Below, piece by piece: positions 1-12,900 of a stretch of 64,000 nucleotides of DNA. This DNA is from Desmodesmus armatus (taxonomy: Eukaryota; Chlorophyta; Chlorophyceae; Sphaeropleales; Scenedesmaceae): positions 124,001 to 188,000 of the forward strand of contig VIIQ02000096.1 in assembly GCA_007449985.2 (NCBI GenBank), given 5' to 3'. Each line of letters opens with the position of its first letter. Position 1 is the first letter of the stretch. The position numbers and the translations under genes were made by a program. The notes under the pieces are model-generated. The model had not been told where the DNA came from, searched no databases, and saw only the letters and a list, made by a program, of their open reading frames with translations.

Positions 1-296
1 CAGCAGCAGCACGGTCAGCTTGTTGGTTCAGTAGTAAGCACCGGCTGTCACCACTAACCAAGAAGCATGCAAACTCAATGCACAAGCCTACCGCCTGCTA
101 GCCCAGCCCTCCATTGTTCCTGCCACACCTCTAGTGCAAGCATGCCACAAACCAATGCTCCAGGGTATGCCGCACCCGCAGGAATACCCATGACTCAAAA
201 ATACCCAACAGCTGCACCCATCCCTAAATCCAATATCAAGGAGCCACCAACTGCCCAAGCACCAGGCGCACGCACCCCACCCTGCTCCCCACCCAC

Positions 297-2590
297 CTTC
301 GCTGCCTCATAAAGGGGGAACTGAATGGCCACGTGACAGATGCCTGCCATGCTGGGGGCCAGCCCACTGTACAGCCCCCGTAGCCCCTCCTCGCGAGTGA
401 TGCGAGCTAGAGCATCAAATGTACCCCTGCAGGATGGGAGGAAGCATAAACACACACATCAAAGGGGTTGATGTTTGTGTACGCATGATAAGGCCTGTCA
501 CAACGATCCATTGAGATGAACACAACTGGTGACGAGCCCATCTGATGACAAACGACAGCAAATAGAGCCGCTTTGAGAAGAAGTGTGAACAACCAAAGAG
601 CTACGACCCCTTGAATGCAGCGCTGCCGCATAGAAAATCAGCACCACCCTTGATAACACTTTGAGTTTCCAACCCAGCCGCCGCACCTGTATGGCCTGAG
701 GCTGGCTTTGCTATAGCTCATGTCCATGTGCTGCGTCTGCAGCCGCGTTTTGACCACCCAGAGGGGGTTGGTGACCAACAGGGTCGCAACACCTGCTCCT
801 GCTGCTGCCGCCATGTGGATTGCCGGCGTGGCTGGGATCTGCTTGCCTGTGAGACAGCAAAGATGATTGCAAGATGCAGCAGGCAGAACGCCGTGTGAGT
901 GACAACAGGAGCTAACCCTGTCAGAGCTTGCTGAATGCACCTGGTCAAGTCACTGAACAAACAAGGCCCTCCTGACCCCGTCGACCTGGGCCTGAGGCTG
1001 CGACAGCGGCTGGCTTGTCCAATCCTGCTGCTGCTGCTGCTTCTGCAAGTGTAAGACGGCTATGGGGTGCAAGTGCGGCTGCCGCTGCTGCTCGCTGCTG
1101 CTGGCAGCAGTGCCACCCTCTCTCCACGCGCCATGGACTTGCTGAGACACCCAAATGGTGTAGCTGGTGCAGCTGTGGATAAGGCGATTGCAGCTGGCAT
1201 CTGCAGAACACCGCTGCATGTCTGCCCTGCTGCAACTGACACTGCTGGAACTCACCATTCGGCCGTGTGGTCAGTGTGGTTTTCAACCTGCCATACACAG
1301 TGAAGTACACCTGCACAGCAGCAGCAGACCACACCCGAGGAGGCATTGAGTCAACTGCTCAATGCGCACCCTCATCGAAATGTATCGTTGGGGATCAAGC
1401 AGCTGCTGCCAAAAAACTGATTGCACATAGCTGCTCCTGCAGACTGTTGGGCAGCACGAGGTTGCAGGCATGGTTGACACTGCGTCAACTTGGGTTGCAA
1501 GGGGTGCGTGTGCAAGGTGCAGCCTGACTGCTGCCACCCGCTGCTCCCTGCTGTCGCCATTATGTCAGCCAATGCCTCCTGCTATTGCCAGTGTTGCTGA
1601 CAGTGCTGAAAGTGCTTACCGCCCAGTTTGGCAGTAAGGCCATGAGGGTTGGGGTGAGACCCCTATAGAGGCCCTTCGCCCCCTCCTGCTTCACTATCCC
1701 ATGCAATCCTCCTGCACAATGGATGCAATGAAGTACAGAACACAAAAAAACAGTGTCATTTAGCACCATGTTCTGTGAATATAATCTGCTGGGCCCGCAT
1801 GCTGATGAGTGCTGCATGCATGGGTACCTGCTGTCAAGACACTGCTCCTGCACTGACCGCCAAGCGCTCCCTTTCATGCGATACCAGCTGCTGCATCATA
1901 GCTCTGTGCTGTTGCTGGGTGTGCACACGCATGTGCTCAGTGTGTCACTCTCACCTATGATGCCGACTCTTTGCGTGCTGGCAATGCGCTGCACTTGCAG
2001 ACGTGTCTTCAACACGTCCAGTGGACACACAAACGTGGCTGTTAGAGCACCTGGAGGGGGGTAGCGAGGTGTATGTGTGAGGGAAGGGTAGAGGGGGGAG
2101 GGGGTAACAGGGGCTCAACAAATGGAGGAAGAGAAGATGCACACTTGGCCACAATCAGGGGACCTTCAACCTGCTGCCAGACAAGTCAGGATTCCCTGTT
2201 GCACAGCCAGCGTATCAGCTGTGCATTGGTTCTAGCTTCTGCATTCAGCTGCTGGGGTTGATGCTGCACATGTAAGTGCTGCCATCAATCAAGTTACCGT
2301 CCAACGTAAATCGCTGGTGAGACTTGCCACCTGTACACATTGCTAGACTGGCTGGAGTGGTGTTCAACTGCTGATTGGGGTGCTGATGACAGCTGTGCGA
2401 TGACACACCTGCTATAGCTCCAGAGAAGGCATTGATGATCTCTGGATCCTGAAAAATGCTACCCTGTGCATGCATACACACAGCAGTGGACCCCATCAGC
2501 ACTGCTGCGCTGCACCCTCTGCCAGCTCCAGGCCAGCCTGTTGGCAGGCTGCAATGCTTCCAAGCAAGCAATCACCTGGAAGAACCCCAT
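297..2590 (-). CDS. Mitochondrial carrier family transporter, NAD+/folate type (3' end beyond window)
   Basis: Membrane carrier of the SLC25 family, expected in an organelle inner membrane and probably moving NAD+ or a related nucleotide/folate. Exons on the minus strand: 2590-2576, 2448-2409, 2038-1955, 1711-1620, 1310-1256, 846-687, 426-297. All phases close, giving 192 codons in the window. The first repeat has the signature [12 protein letters not shown]. The second has [12 protein letters not shown], whose Trp is typical of the NDT/RIM2/folate branch. [16 protein letters not shown] and [20 protein letters not shown] also match that branch. The third repeat must lie left of base 1, because the last exon ends in phase 0 at a good donor. 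The 15-nt first exon (MGFFQ) is inferred from splice sites and is the weakest part. It is divergent from the gene at 3013. The exact substrate cannot be read from sequence. Confidence 0.88.
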
Positions 2591-3012
2591 TACTGCCTAC
2601 AAGCCGCCCCTGGGCGGCACAACGGCCTTGCAGGGGCGGCCAGCTACATCTGTCAGCTACAGCAGCAGCATAAAGGGTTTGGCGACTGTCGGAACCAAGA
2701 CAGGCAACGACGTTTTGAGAATTTCTGAAAAAGCCTCAATGAGGATGTCGGAGACCAGTGAGGGAGCACTGCTTTCGCCAAGTGATCAGTTACCAAGGCG
2801 CAGACATTCCGTCAAGAAACGAACGAAAACCACTCAATTTTGCACGTAGACGAGTTTTGCTTGACGGTTTGGCTGGTAGCTGACATGACCAGACATGACA
2901 GAAGACGTTGAGGTTCTGTTCTGCAAAGTGGCGTGCCTTTCAGCCTCTCTTTTGAGTACAGCCAGTCGTTTCAAATCAGCACCATTCAACATCCTCGAAC
3001 CACACGAGAACC

Positions 3013-3926
3013 ATGCCACCCACCAGCCAGCAAGACAAGCAGATGCAGTGTTCTGGCTTTTTGAGCTGGGAGGACTCTGGCAGCTCAGGCGCCTTTGATG
3101 GCACTTGTTATGGAGTGGCCGCACCATTGAAGGGCGCCTACGTAGACCTGGTTGAGCATGCTAGGCAGAGGCCTGCTCCTGGACCCAACACCACAGTCGC
3201 TAGTCTTGGTTGTCTGGGGAAGGCTGTCTACCATCATGAGGTGGACCCGACTATGGTAGGTACATGATGGCATCGAATTGTTGGTTTGATGCCGTGCTCA
3301 CCCTGCATGTGCTCCCGTCTGCAGTTCTGGTGGAAGCTACTACCGCTGCTGCTGCTGCTGCTGCTGTGAGCCAGCCTGTAACTGCTGTTGTGTTTGCGCC
3401 GCGGCTGTCCTATTGTTCGTTGCTGCAGGGCACCATCCCACCACCAGCATGCCTCGGCATCGAGTTTGTGCGCCACAGGCAGGCGATGGTGCAGTCCCTG
3501 CAGCACCACCAGCAACAGCAGCAGCAGCACCACATCCCTCATGATGTGGAGCTCTTCCACGCAGACACGCAAGCAACCAGCAGCATCAGCGATAACACCA
3601 ACAGCAGCAGTGCAGAGGCCTACATGCGCCATGCAGCAAGCAGCGCGTCAGCACACTCCAGCACAAGCAACGCACCAGTCTTTGAGGGCCCAGAGCCAGC
3701 ACAAGAGCCGGAGTACCAAGGCAGGCCCAGCCTCCTGCAGCGGCTGCAGGACATCCATGCAGAGGCCTCAGAGCGCCTGGAGGGCCAGGATCCCCTCTGG
3801 TTTGGTAAGGCCTTTGCAGCTAGGGCTGCCCTGAACTGGGAGAGCATGAGGAACATGGCAGGACAGGTGCTGGAGTCAGCCAAGGCCGACTTGGGTCTGC
3901 AGACCAAGTCAGAGGAGCCCAAGTGA
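3013..3926 (+). CDS. Unrecognised protein, 246 residues, two exons
   Basis: Exons 3013-3255 and 3429-3926 joined in phase 0 by a GT-AG intron (donor after an ATG codon, acceptor after CTGCAG). The first exon is short and polar. The second has a Gln/His run (about residues 98-107), a Ser/Ala/Thr-rich linker, and a better conserved-looking C-terminus around PSLLQRLQDIHAEASERL and DPLWFGKAFAARAALNWESM, predicted helical and amphipathic. I recognise no domain. The start was chosen because it is the first ATG of the exon and a splice-compatible frame follows. The gene is divergent from the carrier gene with 422 bp between start codons, so a shared promoter is likely. No TGTAA occurs until 5410, so either the 3' UTR is long or another signal is used. 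Confidence 0.55.
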
Positions 3927-5619
3927 AGAGTTTATAGTCACACAGGATGGATGAGCGTCAGTTTTGTCAGCAGGTGTTTACTGTGGATGTGCGTGTATAG
4001 CCAGGTTCAGTGTGCCAAGTGCTTGTTGCTAAAAGCTGCAAGTGGCAGATGCAACAAGAGGTTCTTGCCCACCAGTGTGTAGCAGCTTGCAAGAAGCTGT
4101 TTGTCGCCTACTTCTTCAGTGCAGCGTGCTGTCCATAGAGAGCCAGACTTGCACAGTCGTTTGTGCATACAGCCCTCCTGGGCAACTGCTGGTGCTGGGC
4201 GCAGCCCGCCAGCTGAAGAGAGTTCAGTGCCCAGCTCCGTGCTGGGCTTCTTTCAGCACTGTATCGGCAGGCGCTACTGTGCAGATCTGCTGTGTGGCGC
4301 AGCCGTCGCCTGTCAGATGCACTGTTTCAGCAAGCCAGCAGCTTGCACGCACGGCCCTCTGTCTTTGATGCTGCCTTTTGCAGTACACTGTTGGTGGGGC
4401 CATTTTTGACAGGGGTGCACTGGGGCTTGTTCCTGCTTGTGTCAGCCCAAGAGAACCTGCTGCTTCTGCAGCAGGATGGTGTGTGTCAGCGGTGTGCAAG
4501 GGTGGTGCAAGGGGGGCACATTTATTGAGCTGTCCAGGGGCACGCCAGGAGTGGCTGTCGGCACTGATTTGAGTGTCGCGTCATGATGTCATCTGCCGAA
4601 TCTGGCGCCAAGTACGCCTGCTGTTGGCGGCGGTGTCTTGAGCATGATGGACAGTGGGGCAGGGTGCGCATGGCATCAACACATGCATGTACAAACATTG
4701 TGGTGTCTTGTTTTATGGTTCTGGTGCACAGTTTCTTTGATACACCCCACACACAATTCTTCTGGGCAGACACCTTGGTGCCTGTTACACTGCCTGTGGC
4801 ACACTTGACCGCATAATGTGTGTTATCAGCTAGTGGGGTCACCTGGCCTGTCTCTTGCTGCTCAGCCAGGACCTGTTCTTTGCCTTTTTTGCTCTGCCGT
4901 GTGAAGCTCACTCAGCTGTACCTTTGTGCAGAAGATACCTCGGCTCTGCAGTGGTCTTGGATGTGATTGCTTTGGTCACCTCTGGGTCAGGGCTCAGTTT
5001 GTTCGACTTTGCATGGTGTGGTCGGTCTTTGGGCACAGCACATGTTGGGTGGGAGTGCACCTGTGCTGCTGTTCATGAAAAGCCTGCACACGGGAGGCAT
5101 GCTGCTGTTTGTGTTGTGTGCTGGGCTAGCCTAGTAGGCCTGCTGGTCCTGGACTGAGGCCTTGCTTGTGCTTCAGGCACAACACATTACGCTAGCATAT
5201 ATGCCGTGTACAGCTACCCTTACTGTTTTCTGTACATGATGAGTCTCCAGCTTCTGTGAGGGTGCACTGTCTGGCCTCTTTCAAGTGTTTACTGCTGCTG
5301 GAGCCATCAAGTGGGTTTTTGGGGTTTGCCTTGGGTTTGTGTTGTGCCTTGTAACATACTGTTTTGTTATCTGCGTCGTACCAGCGCTCCGCAGCACAAC
5401 AACTCTGCAATGTAAACCATCAAATGTATGTGCATGTCACAGCACTGCACAGCAGAGGTGAACCCTTAGGTCCTGCTCGGTCCCACTGTGGAACAGCTAT
5501 GCCTCGTTGCGCTGTTTGTGATGTAAAGCTACAGTCAGCTGATCATTACTTGACGTTGGGCGTTGCTGGACTTCCAACGATCTGACTTAGATCAGCGAGG
5601 TATCTATCTATATGCAGCA
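3927..5619. other. Long 3' UTR / intergenic stretch, no gene seen
   Basis: About 1.7 kb between two same-strand genes. The open frames here are short, Cys/Trp-rich and lack splice-consistent extensions or recognisable motifs. A TGTAA at 5410-5414 could end the upstream transcript, which would make its 3' UTR about 1.5 kb. Confidence 0.5.
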
Positions 5620-8545
5620 ATGCAACGGCCGCAAAATCCGATTTTTGATAGTGACATCAGCGTTCAGCTAGCTAATGATGCACTTGACGCTGTCGGCATC
5701 ACGGCAGCAGAAAGGCAGGCACTGCTGCTCACCCCACACACAGAGTTCTGCAGGGACCTCCATGCACTGGACTCAGCAGCTGTAGTGCTTCTCTTCAAGG
5801 TTGCAAGGCCAAAAGATGAGACACGAATGGTGCAAGCAGGGCCCTCTTTGTATGGGGACAATGGCTTCAACTGGTTGGCCAACAGCGTGAGTAGCTGGTG
5901 GTGGTGTTGCAAACGCGCGTGGACTTAAATGACCCAGGAACCATAATTTATGCGTGACTGTACGAGAAGCATTACATGAGCATTATCAGCCAGCATGCAG
6001 GAGCGCAGTGTATCCCCCCCCCCCCCCCCTGTCCCCCTGAAGAGTGGCGCCCACGACATGCCATGTCATGCAGTGCGTGCTAATACAACCATGCAATGAC
6101 TGTGTTGCAGCTGTGCTGTGAGGGATCTGGCCTTGATAAGGAGCTGCTGCAGTCTGCGATCGAGGCAGGAGCTGTCTTTGACGTTCATGTAAGTAGGTGC
6201 CTACAAGCCCTCAAGTAGTGCTGCCAGGCGCTGTCCTGGCAATTCGAGGTATCAAGTGTGAGCACCTTGGTTTGTTGTGGGCAGTATGAGCTGCTGGCCA
6301 GCACGTCGGCAACATACCTCCGCACGACTTTGAAACAGGGAGTTGCAACTGAAGTTGACTGCCATTGTTGTTTGCAGGCACTGCCATTTGCTGTGGAGAG
6401 CAGCAAGCAACACAGCAAGAGCGCCACATTAAAGTTGAAAAACCTCTGCAGCCGCAGCAGCATGCCCCCTTGCAACAAGGTGTTTGATGACTGGCTTACC
6501 TACCTGGCCCAGCCAGGAAGGGACACTCTCTTTGTGCTGTGCTGCGGAAGGGACTATTGGAAAGATCGCCCCTGGTTCCAGGCACTTGCAGCTGAATCCG
6601 CTACAGAGCAGGGCAGGCTGATCCAGCGCTCAAAGGCGGTCATGCAGCAGCACAAGACCATCGACCAAGGCTGGAAGCTCAGCAACCAGTACTACAGGCA
6701 GCAGGGCCTTGATCGCATCAGCAGTGCAATTGATGCACGCACTAAGCAGCTGCAGCAGACCCCGATGCCACCCCCTGCGCTGCCGCCAACAGCAGCATAC
6801 CCCCTGCGGCTGCGGCTCAGGGAGGGAGGCGGCAACGCCCCACCTGCTGCACCTGCTGCAGCAGCACCAGCAGGTGCAGCTGTAGCACCAGTCGCAGCAA
6901 CACCAGCAGCAGCAGCTGTAGCGCCAGTCGCAGCAGCACCAGCAGCAGCAGCTGTAGCACCAGTTGCAGCAGCACCTGCCTCTGGAACAGCACCAGTGCC
7001 CAACAGCACAGCAACAGCTCAGCCGGTCCAACCCTCAACCACATGCCCAAGCCCAGCCCCAGTCCCTGCTGCAGCCGCAGGCCCAGCCCTCACTGCAGCA
7101 GAGGCCAATGGCAGCGGCAGCCTACACCGCTTACCACAACAGCAGCCGCAAAACGCTGGCGGCATCGCCAACGCTGCCGCAGCTGCCCTGCCTGTGATCA
7201 AGCCAGACCCAGAGCCTGCCATGCAGGAGCTGCAGGCAGCCTGGGAGGCCCAAGCTGGCTCAGCAGCCAGGGAGCTGCTCACTGAGGCCCTGGCCTGTGG
7301 CTTCCCTTGGCCTGATGAGCCACAGCGGCAGTACTTCCTGCTAGCTGACCTGCCCTTCAATGCAGAGGAGTTGCTCAGCCTGCACCAGAAGATGTGTGGC
7401 AGCTACATTGCCACTCGCTTTGTGAGCAGCGAGCCCACACGCAGGGGTACGGTGCGTGACAGCCTGGTGAGGGTGCCGATCGGAGTGTCATATGTGGAGC
7501 GCATGTACAGCAGTGAGAGCTTCCCTGGCGTTGCAGCAGGGCTGCTGCAGCTGCGGGATGCAGTGCCTGGCCTGGCTCAGGGCACCTGGGAGCCTCAGCC
7601 TGCTGCTGCTGCTGAGGGCGCGGCTGGTGCTGGTGCTGCTGCTGCTGCGGCTGGTGCTGCTGAGGCTATGGCCGATGCTGCAGCAGCAGCTGCAGGAGGT
7701 GGGTCAGCAGCAGCCACAGCCGCAAACAAGCTGCTGCTGGCGCTGCGCTGCGTGCAGCAGTGGGAGGGCAACAGCATACAGCAGCCGCAGCTGCCTGCGC
7801 TGCTGCAGCTGCTGCTGTTTGGTGCGCCGCGCAGCTGCTGCTCACCTTCAGATATCAAGGAGGTGGTTGACTTCACCCAGCAAGAGGAGGATGAGGAGGC
7901 TGCTAGGGAGATGGAGGCAGGTGGGTGTAGCAGCTGTGGCCATGCCTACCAGGCCATCTTTTGAACGTAGCTGCAAGCACTCGTGCTCATGCTGCATTGC
8001 GCCATCTTTCCAGCTACCCATGGTTTCTTTTGGGATGCCACAGGTTCTCTAGCAAGGCATGCATGTCTACTCCCAAGTATCCTCTCTGCAAACACACACC
8101 CCTCTATCAACACATGTGCCGTACATCTGGCAGCCTGTTGGGTAGTTTGCCAGCCAATGAGTCTTGTGGTTTGCAAAAGCACGAACCATCACCACTCACT
8201 ATGCTAATACACTCAGGTGTAGCTCTCGCAACAACTGTTGGGCAGTACACACAGTCCCTGGCACCAATTGACGTTGGTATCTGTTTGTTTGCTAGCAACA
8301 TGTCCAGCCGCTGAATGAAGTGTTGAAGCCCTATGCCTGCCCGCCTGCCTGCCCACCTGCCCGCCCGCGCAGGTGACATGGATCTGAAGCTGGTCAGGGA
8401 AGTCGTTCCACGCAGCAGCAAGCGAGCACAGCGCTCCCCTGCAGGAGCTGCTGCAGCAGGGGGCGGTGGGGATTCAGGGGCGGGGCCCAGCACACCGCGG
8501 CAGCCAGGTGCAGCCAAGAGGGTCAAGCGGGAGCCAGCTAGCTGA
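5620..8545 (+). CDS. Unrecognised large protein, about 718 residues, Ala/Pro-rich middle, basic C-terminus
   Basis: Exons 5620-5886, 6111-6188, 6285-7920 and 8373-8545. Phases are 0, 0, 1. If the last intron is retained the frame instead stops at 7964. The N-terminal 230 residues look like a folded domain (TPHTEFCRDLHALDSAAVVL, FDDWLTYLAQPGRDTLFVLC, CGRDYWKDRPWFQALAAE). A low-complexity segment follows with repeated [12 protein letters not shown] units, then a second folded-looking region (FPWPDEPQRQYFLLADLPFN, EELLSLHQKMCGSYIATRF), more polyAla, and a C-terminal KRVKRE that may be a nuclear localisation signal. I cannot name a family. The start at 5620 is the ATG nearest the conserved-looking N-terminus; an earlier in-frame ATG at 5563 is less likely. 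It could be a nuclear scaffold or regulatory protein, but that is only inference from the basic tail. Confidence 0.6.
6014..6029. repeat. 16-base C homopolymer in intron 1 of the 5620 gene
   Basis: An uninterrupted run of C in an intron. Similar runs occur at 23.5, 23.9, 29.5-29.9 and 56.9 kb, always in introns or intergenic DNA. Confidence 0.9.
6846..6975 (+). repeat. In-frame minisatellite coding for Ala/Pro/Val repeats
   Basis: A unit of about 45 bp reading GTAGCACCAGTCGCAGCA and variants is repeated roughly three times inside exon 3 of the 5620 gene. It encodes VAPVAA-type repeats. The copies differ by few bases, so length variation between strains is likely. Confidence 0.8.
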
Positions 8546-9902
8546 GCACTGGCTGGTGTCGGTCACTACTGCGTCACCTTGGAGGTGCAGGAGCCTGCAG
8601 TATTGGGCAGTTGGTATAGGCAGTCCCTCCCTCATGACTGGGGCTGTGTTGAGTGGGGCATAATAAAGGGGAGGAGGGGTCATGGTTGGTGTTGGCCATC
8701 TGGGATCGGCCATTTCATGGGTGAGCTGTTGGGTTGGTCATGGTTGATGAATTTGGGCAACGCATGAGTGCGATGATGGGTTGTTCAGCAGATCGAGTTG
8801 GCCGGCAGGTACGTTAGCTGATGGCTGACCCATGGGTTGAGCAGCAGATGGGTACATTGAGTAGTTTGTCAGCGGCTGGGTGAGCTGAAGGGTAAAGAAA
8901 AGCCAGCACCATTGCTGGTGGCAGGAGGGTGTGCAGCCACGCTTATTGGTTGGTGTTTGAGCTGGGGCTGGATGACCACCAGGAGTCTTTTGCACCTCAT
9001 CCCACCCTACTAGGGTAGGAGGCAGTCATGGGTGCTACTTGTTGCTGTTGTCCCCAATGTGTTGTGCTGCGGGGCTGAAGCCTTGTCGGAAATAGACACT
9101 AATCATCATGACATGTCGTGTTGGAGTGTCAAGTACACACATGTATACACTGATGCGCCTATGCTCAACAGCACCCTGCTGTCATTCGTGCTATACTTGG
9201 GCTATCTGCGATTGCAAGCAACAGCAATGCAGAAATACCTCTGCTTATCGCTATGCACCTCATCCATGACACAGCTTGGGCCATCAATCCTGAAAGCATG
9301 GTGCGCACCTAGCAATCAATGCACTGCTGCATACATGTGTGCAGCACAGTACTAGTCCCAGCAGCAACAACTGCTTGCAGTCAGCAGCAGCTGTGCTGAC
9401 CAGCCGAATGACTGACGGTTGATAGCTCCAGCACATTGCAGAGTTGTGCATGCATACAGGAAAGGCACTATTGCACCATTCAGAGCGTTGCTGGCATGAT
9501 ACTGTACAACCAACACCAACACACCAAACCCAACTGCTTGTCAACAGCAACAATGATGGCATTGGATTATCCTGACCAAGCACAGTAATGAAACACCGGC
9601 TGTATCCACCAGCAAGCTCCCGTCAGCTTTGCAGGGTGCCCTGACCTCATGAGGGCTCATGCGGATGCGCATTCCCACAGTGAAATCAAAGATTATACAA
9701 CAGATCCGACCTGCGAGTCAGAATGCCACAAGCTAACCAACCAACATTGACCAACATATGCGCAAACCATGCAGGGAGGAACACATCATGTACTGTCATC
9801 CCACACGGACATGACCGTCAAGGGTGCCTTTGGCTGTGCATGTGGTGGCAAAGATGCAACTAATTATTGTGTACATGCAAGTGATCATGTTGTACATGCA
9901 AG
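8546..9902. other. Intergenic region between convergent genes, no gene seen
   Basis: About 1.36 kb separating the plus-strand gene ending at 8545 from the minus-strand MYND gene ending at 9903. Only short uninformative open frames are present. No TGTAA was found near either gene end. Confidence 0.5.
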
Positions 9903-12900
9903 TCAAGAGGCCTCCTCTGCCGCAACAGTCTCTGCCCCTGCCCCAACAGCGGCTGCAGCACTCAGCGCCCTACACACACGTTTGTGCTGCTTCCACGCTG
10001 CCTGCTGACACGCGCGCCCGCAATAGCGAGCCACATGACAGGCCGAGCACCTGCACCGCGACACTAACGCCAACTCCGACAGCCCCACCACACTTGTGCA
10101 GCCAGGGTTGTTGCACATGCAGGGCACAGCAAAGGAGCACAGGGCCAGTCCTGTAGACTGCAGCTGCTCGCCCGCCGCCAGGAGTGCTGCTGTGTCAGTC
10201 GGCCTGTGCTTCAGGATCACACATGTCGCCAGCAGCTGCTCCAGCAGCTGCTGCACTGGCAGCAGTACATAGCCAGCAGCAGTAAGCTGGTCGCACGTGC
10301 TGCCTGAAGCCAGCCACTGCTGTAGCACTGGTGTCTGCGCAATGAAATCCAACATCAGGTGACCTTCCTCTTTCGCCTCTTCCGAGGAGTCAGCATTGCG
10401 TCCGTGCTGCTGCTGCTGACCATCGCAGGGCTGCTGCTGCTCCTGCGGCAGGGTCACCTCCGCCTGTATCTGCTCACCCCACTGCACAAAGCAGCGACCC
10501 AAGATGACTACGCTGGGCAGCATGGCGACCGCAGCTGCTGGACCACTGCTACACTCTGTTGCCCCTACTGCTGCCACACCTCCCATAAGCTGCTGCTGCT
10601 GATTCTTTGCAGCAGCACCTGTAAGCAGCGCTGATGCTGCATAACTGGCAGCAGCACGGTACTGCAGCGCTGCCTTGCTCCCAAGGGGGCCCTTGCTGCA
10701 CCCACCTAGCTTGACCATGGTGGCCAGCAGGCTGTGGAGCTGGCGCTGCACCCGGGAGCCCGGCCCTGCTGCAAGCGCCAGCAGAACCAGAGGGCCGGGT
10801 TGGTGCGGGCTGTGAGCATAAAGGCACAGCACAAACAGTGCGTGGCTGTTGTCCTGCAACCTGTTGCCGTCAGCACTAGCTCCTTGTGCTGCTGCGCCAC
10901 CTGTGCTGGCAGCACCACCAGAACCACTGCCCGCTGCTGCTGTCGTTGCTGCACCGCACAGTGCCGCTTCAGTTCGCAGTACCCCCTCAACGAAGCCGAT
11001 GATGTCTCTGGCGTTTGCTCGGAAGGCACCCCGGGCATGAAGGACGCAGCTGTAGGGGGCGGCTAGGTCGCTGCGGCGTCCTGCTGCTGCTGCTGCTGCT
11101 TGTGACCCCTGTGCTGCTGCTGCAGCGTCTGGGCCTGGCACCACGGACGCGTGCAGCAAGGTGAACAGACCTTTGAAGCATGATTCCACTGTGCTTGTGA
11201 GTGTGCTGGCAGGCTGCTCCGTGGGGAAGGCTGCAGCCTGCTGCTGCTCCTGCTGCAGCTGTGTCATGCCAAGGCGGGTCAGCAGCGGCAGAAACTCTCT
11301 CAGCAGAGGCGCTGTGGGTGCTATCGCACACCTCTCTAGCTGCTGCTGCTGCTGCTGCTGTGGCGGCCGTTGCCGCAGCTGGTGCCGGCGCCGCTGCTGG
11401 TGCCGGCGTCTCTGCTGTGGCAACTCAGGGCCCGACTGCTGCGCCTCAAATGGGGACGGCAGCAGCTGCAGCGCCAGCTGTGGGTCCGGATAGTCTGCTG
11501 GCCGAGGCAGCTGGTGAAAGGCCGAAAGGGTGGTGGTGCGCCGCAGACTGTACAGAGCATTACAGTTGCACAGCTGGCAGGCCACGGCACGTGCTGCTTG
11601 GGCCCCAGGGTGGCTGTCAGGAATGCTGTCTGTCAGCTGCAGTAGCATCAAGCTGAGCAGCAGGTCGGTCTCCATCTGCAGGAGTAGCTGCGCATTGAAG
11701 GCACTTTTGGCTTGGTCCACCTGTGCACAGCAGCATGTCACGATCACATGCTATGGTTGTGCAGCATGTCACGATCAGCGACGGCATGATGTAGCAACTA
11801 CAAGCATGATGCGGCAACGTTCGCTCAAGCAGTCGCACCAAAGGTGACATACCACAACACTTTGATACTGCACTGTACTTGTCTACAGTACTGCACTGCA
11901 CCGTACTGAACTGTGCTGCACTAAGATGCACTTTGAACTATTATGGTACAGTACAGTACAAACGTGCAGCGCAGCATGATGCACCCGTCGACGTCATCAT
12001 GAACATCTTCGCAGCTTGACAAGGCATTGCCAACATATCGCATTCAAGCAGGGGTCAACATTTCTATGCCCCTGCTAGAGGCAACCTAGCCTGCTGCCTG
12101 CACAAGCACACGCTTGGTGTGAGCTACCTAAATTTAATAAATAGTGTCAAGATAACTGCAGGGTGGATTTACGCGGCACCACGATTTACTGTTGCGGCAT
12201 TGGGACATGCTGAGACAGATGCCAGCTTGTCTGGCCACGATTGGGCGGGGCATGTGGTGTGAGCATGGAAGATGGAAAACACGCGACCAACACCACTCAC
12301 TTGGTGCCAGACAACAGTGCGGTAGAGTGAGGCCAGTTTCCGCATATCGTCCACAGTCGTGAGGCCTTGACCCTTGACCACATTGCCGGCCTGCAGCGCT
12401 AGCTCCTTGGAGACGCCCAGTATGTCAAACAATCTGCAGGACAGAGCCGTCAGGCTGTCCAGCCGCACCCCATTTTCGAGGCCGCTGCCGCTGCCGCTGC
12501 TCCCCACCCCAGGTGCACTGCTGCTGCTGCTGGCTGCTGGTGTGGCTGCTGCCTCGATCGCATTATCGCTGCTTGTGTCCAGCCCCAGCACGGTCACGAC
12601 CAGTGCTATGACGAGGCAAGACACAAAGTCTGGCGACAGCAGCAACTCCCTTCCGGCAGGAGCAAACTCCAGTGTGTCTCCGTACCTTTGTGCTGCTAGT
12701 GGTAGCAGCAGCCCTGCTAAGTCAGCTCTGAAGACAAAGCTGTTCTGTATGAGTGCCAAAGCGCCAACCTGCACTGGCATCTGCGGCTTGTTTTGCTGCC
12801 ACAGCTGCTGCAGGTTGCTGCACGCTTGGAATCCTGTGACATTTAGGCGCATCGCTGCAGGTGCTGCAGGCAGTCCTGCTTCCTCGCAGAAGCCCGCTTG

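Noticed and set aside
1..296. The missing third repeat of the mitochondrial carrier
   Set aside because: No frame in this stretch resembles the third carrier repeat, so the exon is presumed to lie left of the window.
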